A stretch of 64,000 nucleotides of DNA, taken from NCBI GenBank assembly GCA_033557465.1, contig CM066048.1:18576305-18640304 (forward strand). The letters are read 5' to 3'. The position numbers and the translations under genes are program-made. Shown here one piece after another: positions 22,352-33,882 of the stretch. Origin of the DNA: Ichthyophis bannanicus (Eukaryota; Chordata; Amphibia; Gymnophiona; Ichthyophiidae). The stretch's first letter is position 1. Each line of letters begins with the position of its first letter. The notes beneath the pieces were generated by a model, which was not told where the DNA came from, made no database searches, and saw only the letters and a list, made by a program, of their open reading frames with translations.

Positions 22352-23640
22352 TTAGCCTTTATCTAGATCGAGTGAAGGGTTATCTATGATGTTGTAGTGC
22401 TTGGTAAATAGATAGGTTTTCAATTTTTTACGGAATTCCATTATCTCGGATAGAGTACGTAGATCCTCTGGGAGGGAATTCCACATGGTTGGGGCTGCAT
22501 GTGAAAAGGCTCTGTTATTTGTTAATTTATTTGCTTTTATGAAATCTTTTGGAGTCTTTAGTTTGTTTAATTGTCCTTTTCTGTGAGTGGGCTTTGAAGA
22601 TTCTTTACAGAGTAGTTTACATAGTGTGGCAGGAGCCATGTCATTTAAAGCTTTGAATGTGGTTATCATTGTTTTATATATTAGCCTACTTTGTATTGGT
22701 AACCAGTGAAGGGAAGCCAGTATTGGAGTTATATGTTGGAGTGCATGTGCTTTCATTATGATTTTAGCAGCTGCATTTTGTGCTAGCTGGATTCTTTTAA
22801 TGTTTTACTTTGATATGCCTATTAGTATTAGGTTGGCAAAATCGAGGTGAGGAGTTATGGTGGCCTGGATTATATTAATAAAGTCTTGTAAGAATACTAC
22901 AGGACGTAGTTGTTTAAGGATTTTGAGCTTGAAATAAATTTTCTTTATAGTGTTTCTGATGTGAGTATCCATTGTAAGGTGTGTGTCTAGAATAACACCT
23001 AGATATCTTACTTTGTTTTTTTATTTTAATTTCTTGGTTTTGAAGTGTTATGTGGTTTGGTATAGTATATGATTGATTTTTTTGTTACTATTAGAACTTC
23101 AGTTTTAGAATGGTTTATATGGAGGTTTTGTGCTTTTAGCCAATTTGTGACTTCGTTAAAGCAGTCAGATAGGAGTTGTAGCGGTAGATTAGGGATCGTG
23201 AATGGGATGTACATCATGATGTCATCCGCGTATAAATGATAGTGTACTCCAAATTTTTTAAAGATATTGCAGACCGGTTTTATGTAAATATTAAATAGGA
23301 GGGCTGATAACGCTGAGCCTTGTGGTAAGCCAATTTCTTGTTTATATGTGGTGGAGGTTTGATTGCCTGTTCTTACATTTTGTGTTCTATTATTTAAATA
23401 AGAAGTAAACCATTTATGTACCGTAGAGTTTATGCCTATTTGACTCAGGTTATTAAGCATTATGGTGTGGTGTACGCTATCAAAAGCTGCTGATATATCA
23501 ATAAATAGGAGGATGAATGCTTGTTTATGGTTGTCAATCCCTCTTAATAGAGCATCAGTAAACACTGTTAGGAGTGTTTCAACTCCATGGCGGGGCCGAA
23601 ATCCATATTGTTGTTCATCAAGAGGGTAGGATAAGTCTAA
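22352..23640 (-). pseudogene. L2 reverse transcriptase, core and C-terminal parts
   Basis: Catalyses target-primed reverse transcription of the LINE RNA. From 23565 downward the minus strand shows RT motifs in order: FIDISAAFDSVHHTIML (motif A with D), GLPQGSALSALLFNIYI (motif B) and HYHLYADDIMMYIPF (motif C, YADD intact). The frame ends at 23026. After a broken stretch the C-terminal region is open at 22756-22352 with HITPILASLHWLPIQSRLIY and MWNSLPEDLRTLSEIMEFRK. The upstream RT part (SPGSYRPISSIPFLAKIIEK) lies beyond the MITE at 23850. Frame breaks between 22757 and 23025, plus the MITE, mean no functional protein is made. Confidence 0.85.
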
Positions 23641-23768
23641 GGGGCTTGTTTACAAAGCCGCGGTAGCGGTTTGCGATCGTAATCGGAGCCGCGGCCCCAT
23701 TGATTTCAATGGGGCCGCGGCTGCGATCGCGATCGCGAACCACTACCGCGGCTTTGTAAACAAGCCCC
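23641..23768. mobile_element. Palindromic MITE, PIF/Harbinger-like, TAA target duplication
   Basis: A 128-bp nearly perfect palindrome beginning GGGGCTTGTTTACAAAGCCG and ending with its complement, flanked by TAA on both sides (23638-23640 and 23769-23771). A 3-bp TWA-type duplication with G-rich termini fits PIF/Harbinger MITEs. It interrupts the L2 coding region and is therefore younger than the L2. Confidence 0.85.
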
Positions 23769-23771
23769 TAA

Positions 23772-25265
23772 GTATTCTTGTGTCTGTATTTGTACAACTT
23801 TTTCAATTATTTTGGCCAAAAATGGTATACTTGAGATGGGTCTGTATGATCCTGGGGATGTTTTATCGAGTTTGCAGTTTTTTAGTATTGTGTGGATTTG
23901 TGCATGTTTAAGTGCCGGTGGTAAGTAACCTTGAAGTAGCGAAAGGTTGACTATGGGGAGAATGTAAGATAATAGTATTGGAAGTGTGTTTTTTATCCAA
24001 ATTACTGGACATGGATCAAGGTAGGAAGTAGTGGTGTTGAGATTGGAGATGATATTTTTTAATGACTCTTTAGATACGGGGTGAAAATCAGACCATTCAT
24101 CTAAATGTTGGTGGGATTTGTTAAAAGGATCTAAAGGCATTGAAGGTTTTTTTGATTTGTTTTGATAGTGATTAGCTAAGGTTTGTACTGAAATGTCAGT
24201 AATTTCGCTGCTAGAGGTTTGAGCATTATTAGTTAGGTTTCTGACAATGGAAAATAACTCTCTTGGTCTATTATATGATAGGGTTGTAGCATAGTAGTTT
24301 TTCTTTGTACTGTCTAAGGTGTCCTTGTATTTTATTAGATGGTTATTGTATATTTCTTTGTGGATAATTGATTTAGATTTGCGCCATTTGAGTTCTAGTT
24401 TTCTTAGTTCTCTTTTCATTTGTTTTAACGTGTTGTTGAACCATAGAGATCTATTTGTTTTAGAGTAGGTTTTCTTTTTATTATTTTGATTAATTTTGGC
24501 TGCGTTGTTTATGGTTACATTCCAGTTTTTGACTGCATCATCCAAGTCCGTTGAGGAAGGTGAGAGGTGAGGGATTGTTAAATCTAGGAATTCTGTTTCA
24601 TTAAATTTTTTAAATTTTGTGGTGGGTTCGCTTCTTGTGTAATTATTGGTACTAGTGGTGAAAGATGTGAGGTTAAATTTGATAAGGGAATGATCAGACC
24701 AAGGTATTTGTGTACATTCTACAGAATTTGGATTGAATAGCTTGAAAAGGGTATTAGGGAGAAAAATAAGGTCAAGTGTCCCTCCTTTGATATGGGTCGT
24801 GGTGTTTATTATTTGATGAAAGTCCATGTCAGATATGGAATCTAGAAATAGGTTAGAATCCGATGTTGGCAGTGAAGGGAGGTTGAAATCACCTAGCATG
24901 ATTATAGGTTTTTGATCAGTAGATGAACTGAGGAGTTCAATTAGTGAATCAAGGTTATCTGCTTTTTGGTCTGGGGGTCTATAAACCAAGCAAATTCTGA
25001 GGAGACCAATTTTTATTAAGAGTGTGTCCACATTGTTAGAGATATGTAATTGAATTGTTCTGGCATTTAATAACTTTCTCGTCATCATCGGTACTCCTCC
25101 GCCTTTTTTGTTAGTTCTATGTTTGTAGGTTATATCATAGTTTTCGCTGTTTAGTTGATTTAGGTAGACTGAGTCAGTTTCAGAAAGCCAGGTCTCAGTA
25201 ACACACAAAATATCTGGATTTAAGTCTGTAATCAGATCATTAAATATGGGAAGTTTGTTTTTCAT
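23772..25265 (-). pseudogene. L2 endonuclease and N-terminal RT region
   Basis: A long open stretch on the minus strand from 25265 to the MITE boundary, about 498 codons. It holds an apurinic/apyrimidinic-type endonuclease: ILCVTETWLSETD near the start, VYRPPDQKADNLDSL, IIMLGDFNLPSLPT (GDFN with catalytic D), GGTLDLIFLP and IPWSDHSLIKFNL (SDH motif). These make the target nick. After a linker it enters the RT N-terminal region with DKTSPGSYRPISSIPF. The stretch carries no stop, so the L2 was probably intact until the MITE inserted and the downstream frame decayed. The ATG at 25265 may be internal; L2 proteins often start slightly upstream. Confidence 0.85.
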
Positions 25266-25460
25266 CGATCGTGCATTAATAAGGATGCAAGAAAGAGAAG
25301 TTGTGTTATTGGGGCAAATTTCCTTGACTATATGTTTTGATTCTGTTGGTTTTATTTGTATTAGTCTATTGTAATTTATCTTTGGATAGTTGTTTGGATA
25401 AGTATATTGTTTTGGATAACCTTATACTCAAACTGAGCGTATAACACATAACTAACTGAT

Positions 25461-25675
25461 AACTAACCCCCCCCCCCTCTAGTAAGGAGGGGACTGCTTC
25501 TTGTACCTTCTCCTTCCGCCTTATGCAGAGCCAGAGACTGGAAAGAGGAAGAATAGACAGAAATAAATAGAAAGGATCAGGGCAGTCACGATCCCATTAA
25601 GAACCATACCCACCGGTAGTCTTGCACTTCTCCCAACTGACCATCCACTGCCAATGACACCACTCCCGGGCGGGA
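25461..25675 (-). mobile_element. DIRS-C sequence between L2 insertion and internal complementary region
   Basis: Resumes DIRS-C after the L2. A C-run lies near 25468. No ORF is supported. Confidence 0.6.
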
Positions 25676-25775
25676 AGGAGGACTGAACTGGAGTTCCTCA
25701 AGCAACAACAATTACCAGGTAAATGTAATTTCTATTTCCTTATCGTTCCTCTAGTTCAGTCCTCCACCTCTGGGA
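25676..25775. other. DIRS-C internal complementary region
   Basis: The first half (ACTGGAGTTCCTCAAGCAAC and on to ATTTCTATTT) is the reverse complement of the left end at 21765-21835. The second half (TTATCGTTCCTCTAGTTCAGTCC) is the reverse complement of the right outer end at 31180-31211. In DIRS replication this segment bridges both ends of the linear cDNA to produce a closed circle. Confidence 0.88.
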
Positions 25776-25794
25776 TGTAACAGAGCAGTAATCA

Positions 25795-26850
25795 TCGGGA
25801 GGGACCTTTCCAGCTGGCACGTAACACCGCCGACCCAAAACAGGCATCGTTCACCGCCAGAACATCCAGGCGGTAGTGCTTACTGAAAGTATGAAGAGAT
25901 GACCAGATGGCCGCTCTACAGATTTCTACTGGTGGAACCAAACTGTGTTCCGCCCAGGATGTCGCTTGCGCTCTGGTAGAGTGAGCTCTTAAGCCCGCTG
26001 GGACTGAACGACCTTGCAAAAGATATGCAAACGCAATCACCTCTCTAATCCATCTAGAAATGGACGCCTTTGCTGCCGCATCCCCTTTGTGGGGACCTCT
26101 GAACAACACGAATAGGCGTCTGACTTGCGAAAAAATTCTGAAACCTTTAAATATTGCTGCAGCACTCTCTTTATGTCCAAACGGTGTAAACTACGGTCCG
26201 ATACATTCCCCTCTGCCAAACCGAGAGCTGGAAGGGAATCCATTTGATTTAGGTGAAACAGAGAAACCACCTTTGGCAAAAAGGACGGGACTGGTCGCAA
26301 CACCACCTTTTCTCTGAAAAAAGACAAAAATGGTTCTCTACATGACAACGCCTGTAACTCCAAAATTCGTCTCGCCAAACAGATGGCTACCAAAAACACT
26401 GTCGTTAAGGTTAAATCCTTAACCAATGCCTGGTGTAAGGGCTCAAATGGTTCCTTAGCTAACGCTCCTAAAACCAAGTTGAGATCCCACGGCAGAACCA
26501 TGATTCTACGAGAGGGCCGCAGTCTGGTTACTGCTTTAAGAAAACGCAACACATCTGCATGCGAACCTAGAGCCACTCCCTGGACTTTGCCCTTATAGCA
26601 AGACAGGGCTGCTAACTGCACTCTCAAGGAACTGGCTGCCAGCCCCTTATCAAACCTGTCTTGCAGGAAGCTTAACACCAAGAGAACGGATACTGTAGCT
26701 GTGCGTACTTGCCGCCGTGAGCACCAGTCCTCAAAAATACGCCATATGCGCACATATGCAAGAGAAGTGGACTTTTTCCTTGCTCGAAGCAAAGTTGCGA
26801 TAACCGCTCCAGAGTAACCTTTCTTCCTTAACCTTGCCCTTTCAATGGCC
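25795..26850 (-). pseudogene. DIRS-C tyrosine recombinase, frameshifted
   Basis: Integrates the circular DIRS DNA. On the minus strand it begins near 26850 with LAIERARLRKKGYSGAVIAT. It continues through an N-terminal SAM-like part (TSLAYVRIWRIFEDWC) to the catalytic half, with CLARRILELQALSCREP holding the first catalytic Arg. Near 26075 the frame shifts, and the rest is read in another frame: HSTRAQATSWAEHSLVPP (H-x-x-R) and SLHTFSKHYRLDVLA (His and candidate nucleophile Tyr). So all catalytic residues are present but split over two frames. DIRS-D holds an uninterrupted homologue. Confidence 0.88.
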
Positions 26851-27640
26851 AAACCATAAGCAAGAACCGATCTACCTGAGGCATTCGAAGTGGCCCCTGA
26901 AGCAACAGATTCTCCAACATCGGTAACCTCCAAGGATCCCTGTTGAGCAGCCGAATGAGATCGGCGTACCACGGGCATCTTGGCCAGTCTGGAGCCACCA
27001 ACAGTACTCTCCCCTGATAAGCCTTGATACGCTGAACCACTCGCCCTATGAGCGCCCACAGAGGGAAGACATAGAGGAGACCTGACGATGGCCAATGTTG
27101 TATCAGAGCGTCGATTCCTTCCGACATCCTCTCTCGCCGTCTGCTGAAGAAGCGACCCGTTTTTGCTGACTGAAAGGTCGCCATGAGATCCATGACCGGC
27201 GGCTCCCATCTGCAGACTATTTGCGTAAACACATCCGGATGCAACTCCCATTCCCCAGCATCCACTCGGACCCTGCTGAGAAAATCTGCCATCACATTGT
27301 CCTTTTCTGCAATGTGCGCCACCAAGATCGCTGGTAGTCGAGGTTCTACCCAAGAGAACAGTGCCTCTGCTTCTTCTTCCATGGCCACACTTCCTGTACG
27401 ATTGATGTAGGCCACCTTCGCGGAGTTGTCCGACAGTTGTCACCGTAGCTTCGAACGCCTGTAGCGCTAGACAGACCGCTCTCAGCTCTAGCAGGTTGAT
27501 TGACCATTTGCTCTCTTGGACGGTCCAAGTGCCTTGCGCGAAGAGATCTCCGCAATGTGCTCCCCATCCCGCGAGGCTCGCGTCTGTCAATAATGGGAGC
27601 CACTCTGGCTGCTCCAGAGGCATTCCTGCTTTCAGAGACC
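26851..27640 (-). pseudogene. DIRS-C RNase H and following conserved domain
   Basis: Minus strand. RNase H starts near 27623 with PEWLPLLTDASLAGWGAHCG (first catalytic D) and SINLLELRAVCLALQAF (E). After a frame change it continues with KVAYINRTGSVAMEEEAEAL and KDNVMADFLSR. The next part, PVMDLMATFQSAKTGRFFSR to PDWPRCPWYADLIRLL, is a conserved DIRS region often annotated as methyltransferase-like; I use that label only by family knowledge. Two frame changes are needed to read it through. Confidence 0.82.
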
Positions 27641-27699
27641 CTGAAAGCAGCCACCACCGAAGGGACTGCCTGACCCGGGGAGGGCAGGGAAGCCATTTG

Positions 27700-28781
27700 T
27701 TCAGCGAATCGGACTGGTGCGACCAACGGCAGAGCAGCGCCCTCTGTAAGGGTCACATATGAAATCTGGCCCATGGCACTACTTCCAAGGTCACCGCCAT
27801 TGTTCCCAGCACGCGAAGGTAACTCCACGCTGAAGGCACCGGAGCGGACCTGAACTGGCATACCAGCTGTTGAAGAACTTGAACGCGATGATTCGGCAGG
27901 AACACCACTCCCCTCTGAGTGTCGAACCATACCCCCAGATATTCGAGATCCTGGGACGGCACTAAGTGGCTCTTGGCCAAATTGATCATCCAGCTGAGAC
28001 TCTGCAGAAACTTCACCACCTTGTCTGTAACTTGAACGCTCTCGGCCTTGGACTTTGCCCGAATCAACCAATCGTCGCGATAAGGATGAACCAGAACTCC
28101 TTCCTTTCGCAACACTGCCGCCACCACCACCATGAAGGGCAATGCTTGGAATTGATAATGTCCCCAAGGAAGAGCGAACTGCAGAAACCTTTGATGAGTC
28201 ACTCTGATTGGTATGTGTAAATACGCCTCCATGAGATCGATGGAAGTCAAGTACTCTCCTTGGCGCACCGCCACAATGACCCACCTCAACGTTTCCATCC
28301 TGAAATGCGGTACGCAAAGACAGCGATTCACTCCTTTTCAAGCCAAGATAGGCCAGAGAGACCCATCTTTCTTTGGCACCACAAAATAAATGGAGTAGCG
28401 ACCCACGCCGTAATCCGCTATGGGGACCGGCACGACTGCTCCCATCTGTAACAGTCGATCTAGCGTACGGCGGACCGCTAGGGTTTTCCGTTGACCTTTG
28501 CAGGGAGACATTACAAACGAGTCCAGAACCGGTCTTGCGAATTCCAGCGCATAACCTTCGCGAATTATCTCCAACACCCACTGGTCAGACATTATTTGGG
28601 TCCAGGCAGGAAGAAACCCCCAAAGCCGCCCTCCTATCAGTTGGCTTCCTACCGGGACCCGCCTCCTTTCATTGTGGTTTTCGACTTGCTGCTGTGGAAG
28701 CCGCTGCAAAACCTCTACCTGCTCCACGAAACCCACAAAACCCCTGGGCTCTAGAAGCAAATCTTCCCCTTTGGAAACCAC
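27700..28781 (-). pseudogene. DIRS-C reverse transcriptase
   Basis: Minus strand. The fingers region reads YSIYFVVPKKDGSLWPILA near 28345. After a frame change the palm follows: GEYLTSIDLMEAYLHIPI (motif A Asp) and HPYRDDWLIRAKSK, a YRDD variant of the usual YLDD with both Asp residues. Between QFQALPF and MVVVAAVLRKEG about eleven residues expected for motif B (usually like GLSSAPRVFTK) are missing, so this copy would not be a working RT even without frameshifts. The thumb runs to ARFHM at 27753. Confidence 0.82.
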
Positions 28782-30165
28782 CCAAGCGAGAAGTACGAAA
28801 TCTCCTGAAATCTCTAAACTGACCCCGAGAGGTCGGCAAGGACTTCCCTTGCTTAGGTTTATCCTCCGGGAGTCTTCCGCCTTTGGACTCTCCTAAATCC
28901 TTAACCAACTTGTCAAGGTCTTCTCCAAACAACAACTTCCCTTTAAACAGAAGCTTACTGAGACGCGACTTAGACGATCCATCGGCCGCCCAATTCCTCA
29001 ACCACAGGGATCCCCGGGCGGCAACCAATGACGCCATACTATTTGCTAACTCTCTGATCAAGTCGTAGTTCACATATGCCAAATATGCCAACCCAGACTC
29101 TAGCCGAGTCAGCTCCCTTACACTCTCCTGCTGTAGTTGAGTAGAAGGTCTCAACGCTTATGACAATCTAAGACATGCTCTCGCCACCCAAGCTACACAA
29201 ATGGAAGCCTGCAAGGATACCACGTTAGCCTCAAATGATTATTTCAATAAACCATCTACTTTCCTATCCTGCGCATCTTTTAAGGCCACGCTACCTTTCA
29301 CTGGGATAGTGGTCTTCTTTCTGACCGCTGACACTGCCGCATCAATCCGTGGAGAGCAGAACATTTCTTTGTCCTGATCCGCTAAGGGATAGGGTCTGTT
29401 CATAGTCCTGACCCCTCTTAGTCCTGTTTCTGGCTGATCCCACTCCTCCTGGATCATCCGGTCTACCACCCGGTGGACGGGAAACACTACCTGAGCTTGT
29501 CTCACCGCTTGAATAATAGGGTCATCCACATCTTCTTCTTCCACCGGCTGCACCGTAGCAAGATTTAGTGTCTGGAGGGATTCCGTGATAAGTGCTGTCA
29601 GTTCGTCCTTCCAGAATACCCGAATGATTTTCGCCTGATCCTCAGGCTCAGGTATTTCTCCTTTTTCCAATTCCTCCGTACTCGCTTCGAGCTCTACCTT
29701 GGCTTCATCTGTCTCTTGCCACTCCAAATCTGGGGGAGAAAGCTCACGAGGCCGTGACCTCTTTGGGGCCCTCAGGGGAATGCTACCAGCCTCACCTACC
29801 CCGGGCTGCTGCATAGGATTCGTCAGCGGCAAGGGCTCAGGCAACTTCCCCTGACACCTCAAACAGAATGCCTGATGCATTATTAACACAAAGTCCGGAC
29901 AGAAATCCCCAAGCTGCGGCCCAGAGCCTACTGTAGGTAGCGCACTTGACAGCCCCGCGGGGACCTCTTGGCAGGATCCTGGCGGAGGGACCATCAGTGC
30001 CTCTCCTTCGATCCCAGCTGATGGACCCAGGGGATCTAGAACCACTGTACTCTCCATCTGCTGCTCCACGCAGGTAGAAACAGAAGCGCAGCCCCGGCAG
30101 ATTCCGTTGTCAGAGACAGTGCCCCTGCGGGTGCCGCAGACCACACACTGTGGGCGCGATGACAT
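28669..30165 (-). pseudogene. DIRS-C gag-like ORF1
   Basis: Presumed nucleocapsid protein. The N-terminal 308 codons are open from the ATG at 30165. A cysteine-rich start (CVVCGTRRGTVSDNGICRGC) suggests a small zinc-binding fold. FCPDFVLIMHQAFCLRC follows, then an acidic centre and KKTTIPVKGSVALKDAQDRK. After a break near 29200 the frame continues at 29154-28669 with YLAYVNYDLIRELANSMASL, LRNWAADGSSKSRLSKL and an RG/F-rich tail (RDFRRFRTSRLGGFQRGRF) typical of RNA binding. Confidence 0.82.
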
Positions 30166-31009
30166 GAGCTATACCTCCAACTCCTTGCCAGGAAAGAAAG
30201 TAAAGCTAAGAGTGAAGCTGTCCCTTTTTTTTTTTTTTTAACCCGAGGGAACCGAAGAAACAAAGAAAAACTACCCATGCAAGGAATCCCCCGCTAAAAA
30301 CCCAAAGGAACCCCCCTGAAATTAAATAAGTAAAATTAAATAAGTAAAGCTAAACAAAGTTAAAGATTTGCCTCAGGGCTGTGCCATGGCGCTTTCCCCC
30401 CAAACGCAGGCCGCCGTAGCAAATCGCCACGCAGCGCCGACCATGTGGACAAAATGGCCGCAAACCCCATCGGCCTGTTTGACGCCAAAAACCCCACTAC
30501 TACTGTCAGGCTCAACGCTCTCAAGCTTGGGCACGAGGCTCTTCACTGCGCTGCCAAAAGAAGAAGGAAGCTCGTCTTACTTTTGGAAAGTGCAGCCTCT
30601 CCAGCCGCGACGCCGCTCAGCGCTGCCACAAGCGACGTCCGCGGCGAGAGCTGCTCTGCTTGATCAAAATGTAGATTTGAGCCCCCGCGGATAAATGGAG
30701 CCGGCGAGCACATGCTCTGTGAGCAAGCATGTACGTCCCGCGGAGCTCTCCCCTGTACAGTCCAGGGGAAGAGATCTTGAGAGCTGAGCTGTCTTGGTGA
30801 GGTGAGGAGAAAGAAAGAAAGAAAGAAAGAAAACCTAGACTGACGCCGGTGTGTCTCCTTACTCCCTTTTGTTTTTTTAAAGGGACAGCTCCCCGGCCAA
30901 AAGGCAATTAAATTAAATTAAGGGTACCAAATTAAAATTTGAAATGTAAATTAAGCTTTGTAATTAAGATTGGAAAATTTCAAGTTTGTGAAACCCTGAC
31001 TAAACTGCT
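30166..31009 (-). mobile_element. DIRS-C leader
   Basis: Untranslated leader between ORF1 and the terminal repeat. It has an A/T run (T13) near 30225, a (GAAA)n repeat at 30811-30831, and GC-rich stretches at 30370-30760. No ORF with support. Confidence 0.6.
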
Positions 31010-31211
31010 CCTTATCTCTTCCTCAAGTGAGCCCAGCACCTAGGCTCACTACGTCCTCCTGCTGCATGGAGACTGGACACACTGGGGCTGATGGGAGAGA
31101 CCAGCAGGCTACATTCAGTGATGTCACAATTTTGACATGCCCAGTCTCCAAGCTGCAGGAGGAGGTGCACAACCCAGAGGTGGAGGACTGAACTGGAAGA
31201 AAGATAAGGAA
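31010..31211 (-). repeat. DIRS-C right terminal repeat
   Basis: Inverted match to 21775-21930, including the block GTAGCCTGCTGGTCTCTCCC in complement. It holds an internal inverted repeat: the arm with TGCATGGAGACTGGACA pairs with TGCCCAGTCTCCAAGCTGCA. Confidence 0.88.
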
Positions 31212-33882
31212 TGCCTATTGGGGAAGATCTGTCCATTCATCTGTCTGCCTGTATGCAGTGGTTTGCTTACACATATGCAAACAAAGGTGTACAGAGGGAC
31301 GGTCAGAAAGAGAGGAGAGAGAAGCAAAGAAGATTTTAGCAAAATAATTACCTGGGTCTCACGGGATTAAAAACATAGACACACATGTGCACACCCTGTC
31401 ATTCTGCTGCATTCACACACACCAGACACTCCTATGCATACTGGCATAACTGAATATGTCTCAACCTGGATGTTTCATTTCTGATCTCTACAAACTATCT
31501 AAAACAGGCCTCCATACATCAGTTCACTTACTGCATGGCTCCACGGTGCCCTCTCTTGGTCTAAATCTCATCTCGACTTTTTTTAAAGCTATCTAGGAGC
31601 CTATGCAATAAAAAAAAAAAAAAGTCTCCTGTGCATCAGTGTAAATTTAACGGGTCCGATAGTCCAAGCGATTAACGCAGTCAGCAGATCGGTGAGCGGG
31701 ATACTCGGCAACAGTAATACTGTTAGTGCTGCTGAATATCTGCAACTACTGGCTCTACACTCCCCACCGCTAACCACTTAGCATCAGGGCATGTCGGGGG
31801 TGTTTTGGGGCAGTGGCGATACCATTGAGCTGAAAGCCAGCCACAGGTAACCCTGGCCTAACTTTGGCCACATATCGCTAAATGAGCAGCGGCTCAATAT
31901 CACCACTGCCCAGTTACCAATCCGCACAAGCGGCTAACCCAGATATTCAATGCCAGGGCCGGATATGACACCAGCGTTGAATATCCAGGTTTAATATTCA
32001 GCGCCGGCAGCTATATCGGGCCCAACATGTACACTAAAATGCCACTTAATGTGGGAAGCACTATTTTCCATGAACCAAAATGAAGCCATTCTAGTGAGTG
32101 TGCATGAACAGTCCAAAGTGAAAGGGATGGTAGGCATGAGGGAATTTCATCCCCCTCTCTCTTTTTAACAACATTAGCCAAACTTCCTCCTGAACAAGGC
32201 CAGACCCTCCCCATCAAGGCAGCCCCTTGGCCCAATCAATCAAGGCGGCTATATCTGGAGATGCTGTGACTATAGATGCTGGGAGATGCTGTGACTACAG
32301 AAAGTCTACATTCCCTTCCTACATCACCTTTGGTTGGTTTATAGCCTGCCAATAAAATGCACTAGAACAGTGTTTTGCTCCATCTATTCACAATGACCAA
32401 GTGAAAAATGTATTCCAAAAATCCTTAGAAAATAAAATAGGAAAAATATATGGGTGGATACACTTCCACCTCCCTTATACTTCTGTAGCAATCGTAAATA
32501 TTCAGGGTCTAGTGTAATTGTTATGATTAAGTGCTATATAATTTATCGCCTGCAAAACCACACATCGAGTGAATTGGCCCCATCTGTGTTAAACTGTACC
32601 AATTCAGATGACAGCAGGATAAATTCAGCTATTCTTGTTTATTCCCTCTGCTTAGTTGTTGTTGTTTTTAGTACATTTTAAATGAAAGACTCAACCATAA
32701 GCAAAAGACTGAATCATAAATGCCAAGGTGTGAATAAACAGGTAGATGAAGGTGAGCAAGTTGATATGGATGCACGTTTGGCCCGCGGACATGTCTAAAT
32801 GAAAAATGTGTCCTGTTTGACTCTAATTCCGCATGCATGGGTCTGGACATGCTTGCTGGGCTGGAATCGGCGACAAAGACATGTTCAGTGCCGCTCGCAC
32901 AAATCTCGAGTCACAGGTATATGCAGCAAGCGGCATGGACGTCCCTGCCCTTGGCAAATTCCGAAAATATGTACAGCTCTGCTGCTGTCTGTCTCCGTGC
33001 GGCCATGCCTCCTCAATTAAAACATGCATCCCTGAAGCTGCTCCTCTCTCTGGCGGTGTGGTGCCCGTGCTAGCCACCCATGAAAGTAGATGATACAGGT
33101 GTGCTGATGCAAAACAGACCATATGAATTAGTCCTTTGCATGACCAGGACACTGCAAAGTGGTCTCTGTGCACTCAGAGATCTTACAACAGCAAGTTGAG
33201 AGCGATATGATTGTCCTGACATACCCTGCAGCAAAACATACATGGCAGTAGTAGAATATTTTAATAGTGCTTGCATTGCTCATTTCTGACAACAGTCTGT
33301 ACAATGGACCAGAAGAAATCAGAACTGGTCCTCTACAGCTAAATGTCAGAGAATATCCCTGACATTAAATAGAGACTCTCAGATTGAGCACATGCACCAG
33401 AGCAAACAGCACCATTAGATAGCCAAGAGCACTAGCATCTGTCTATACAAATGTGCACATTAGTGAAACCGCTGATGCTGCTGTGTGCCGTTTTGCATGA
33501 GCTCATTCTGAGGGTCCCTTATCATTGACAGGGATGTGTTTTGACATTTAGCTGTAGAGATCACTTTCTGATGTATCCTGGCCGAGCACAGTGGCACCTG
33601 ATCATGCTGCGGTCATCCCTACAGGTCAGGCACTGATGTCTCCCCAAAACTGCAGTTGTGTACACCAGGTCCTTCCATGCATCCCTCTAACCACACACAC
33701 TCACACACACACTCATTTACAGTCACACAAAACTGCAATCTGGAGGACAGATGCCCTGCACCTTTAGAAAACAGCTGGTATAACATACTGGCACAGAGTC
33801 ACAGGACTACCAATCTGATCTGCGTTTACTCATCCACATACATCATCACTCCCACTTCTTGGAAGTAGGAATTGTTAGGGTG
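31212..33882. other. No gene recognised
   Basis: No supported gene. 31590-32040 has A-runs and GC-balanced, partly inverted-repeat sequence (TTGAATATCC / GATATTCAA phrases) that may be an old DNA transposon. 33690-33725 has a CA-rich microsatellite. Confidence 0.55.

Larger units (their letters stand above)
21983..25460 (-). mobile_element. L2-family LINE, nearly complete, inserted in DIRS-C
   Basis: The 3' tail, (TTTA)n in plus orientation at 21983-22017, is on the left. A conserved 3' hairpin follows at 22031-22058, then the RT C-terminal part (22352-22756), RT core and endonuclease, and a 5' region to about 25460. A palindromic MITE splits the coding region at 23641-23768. No clear target duplication was found. 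It inserted into DIRS-C between its left terminal repeat and its internal complementary region, so it is younger than DIRS-C. Confidence 0.9.
21765..31211 (-). mobile_element. DIRS-C, nearly complete DIRS retrotransposon split by an L2
   Basis: The left end starts near AAATAGAAATTACACTTACC and the right end is GATAAGGAA. The two terminal regions (21775-21930 and 31010-31211) are inverted repeats of each other, including GGTGGAGGACTGAACTGGA. An internal region at 25676-25775 repeats both outer ends in complement, which is the DIRS hallmark. Reading on the minus strand the order is gag, RT, RNase H, a conserved DLMAT domain and tyrosine recombinase. An L2 of about 3.5 kb is inserted at 21983-25460; without it the element is about 6 kb. 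Several frameshifts make it inactive. Confidence 0.92.

Noticed and set aside
26060..28822. Several plus-strand open frames of 70-150 codons
   Set aside because: They are antisense shadows of the minus-strand DIRS-C genes and have no recognisable domains.
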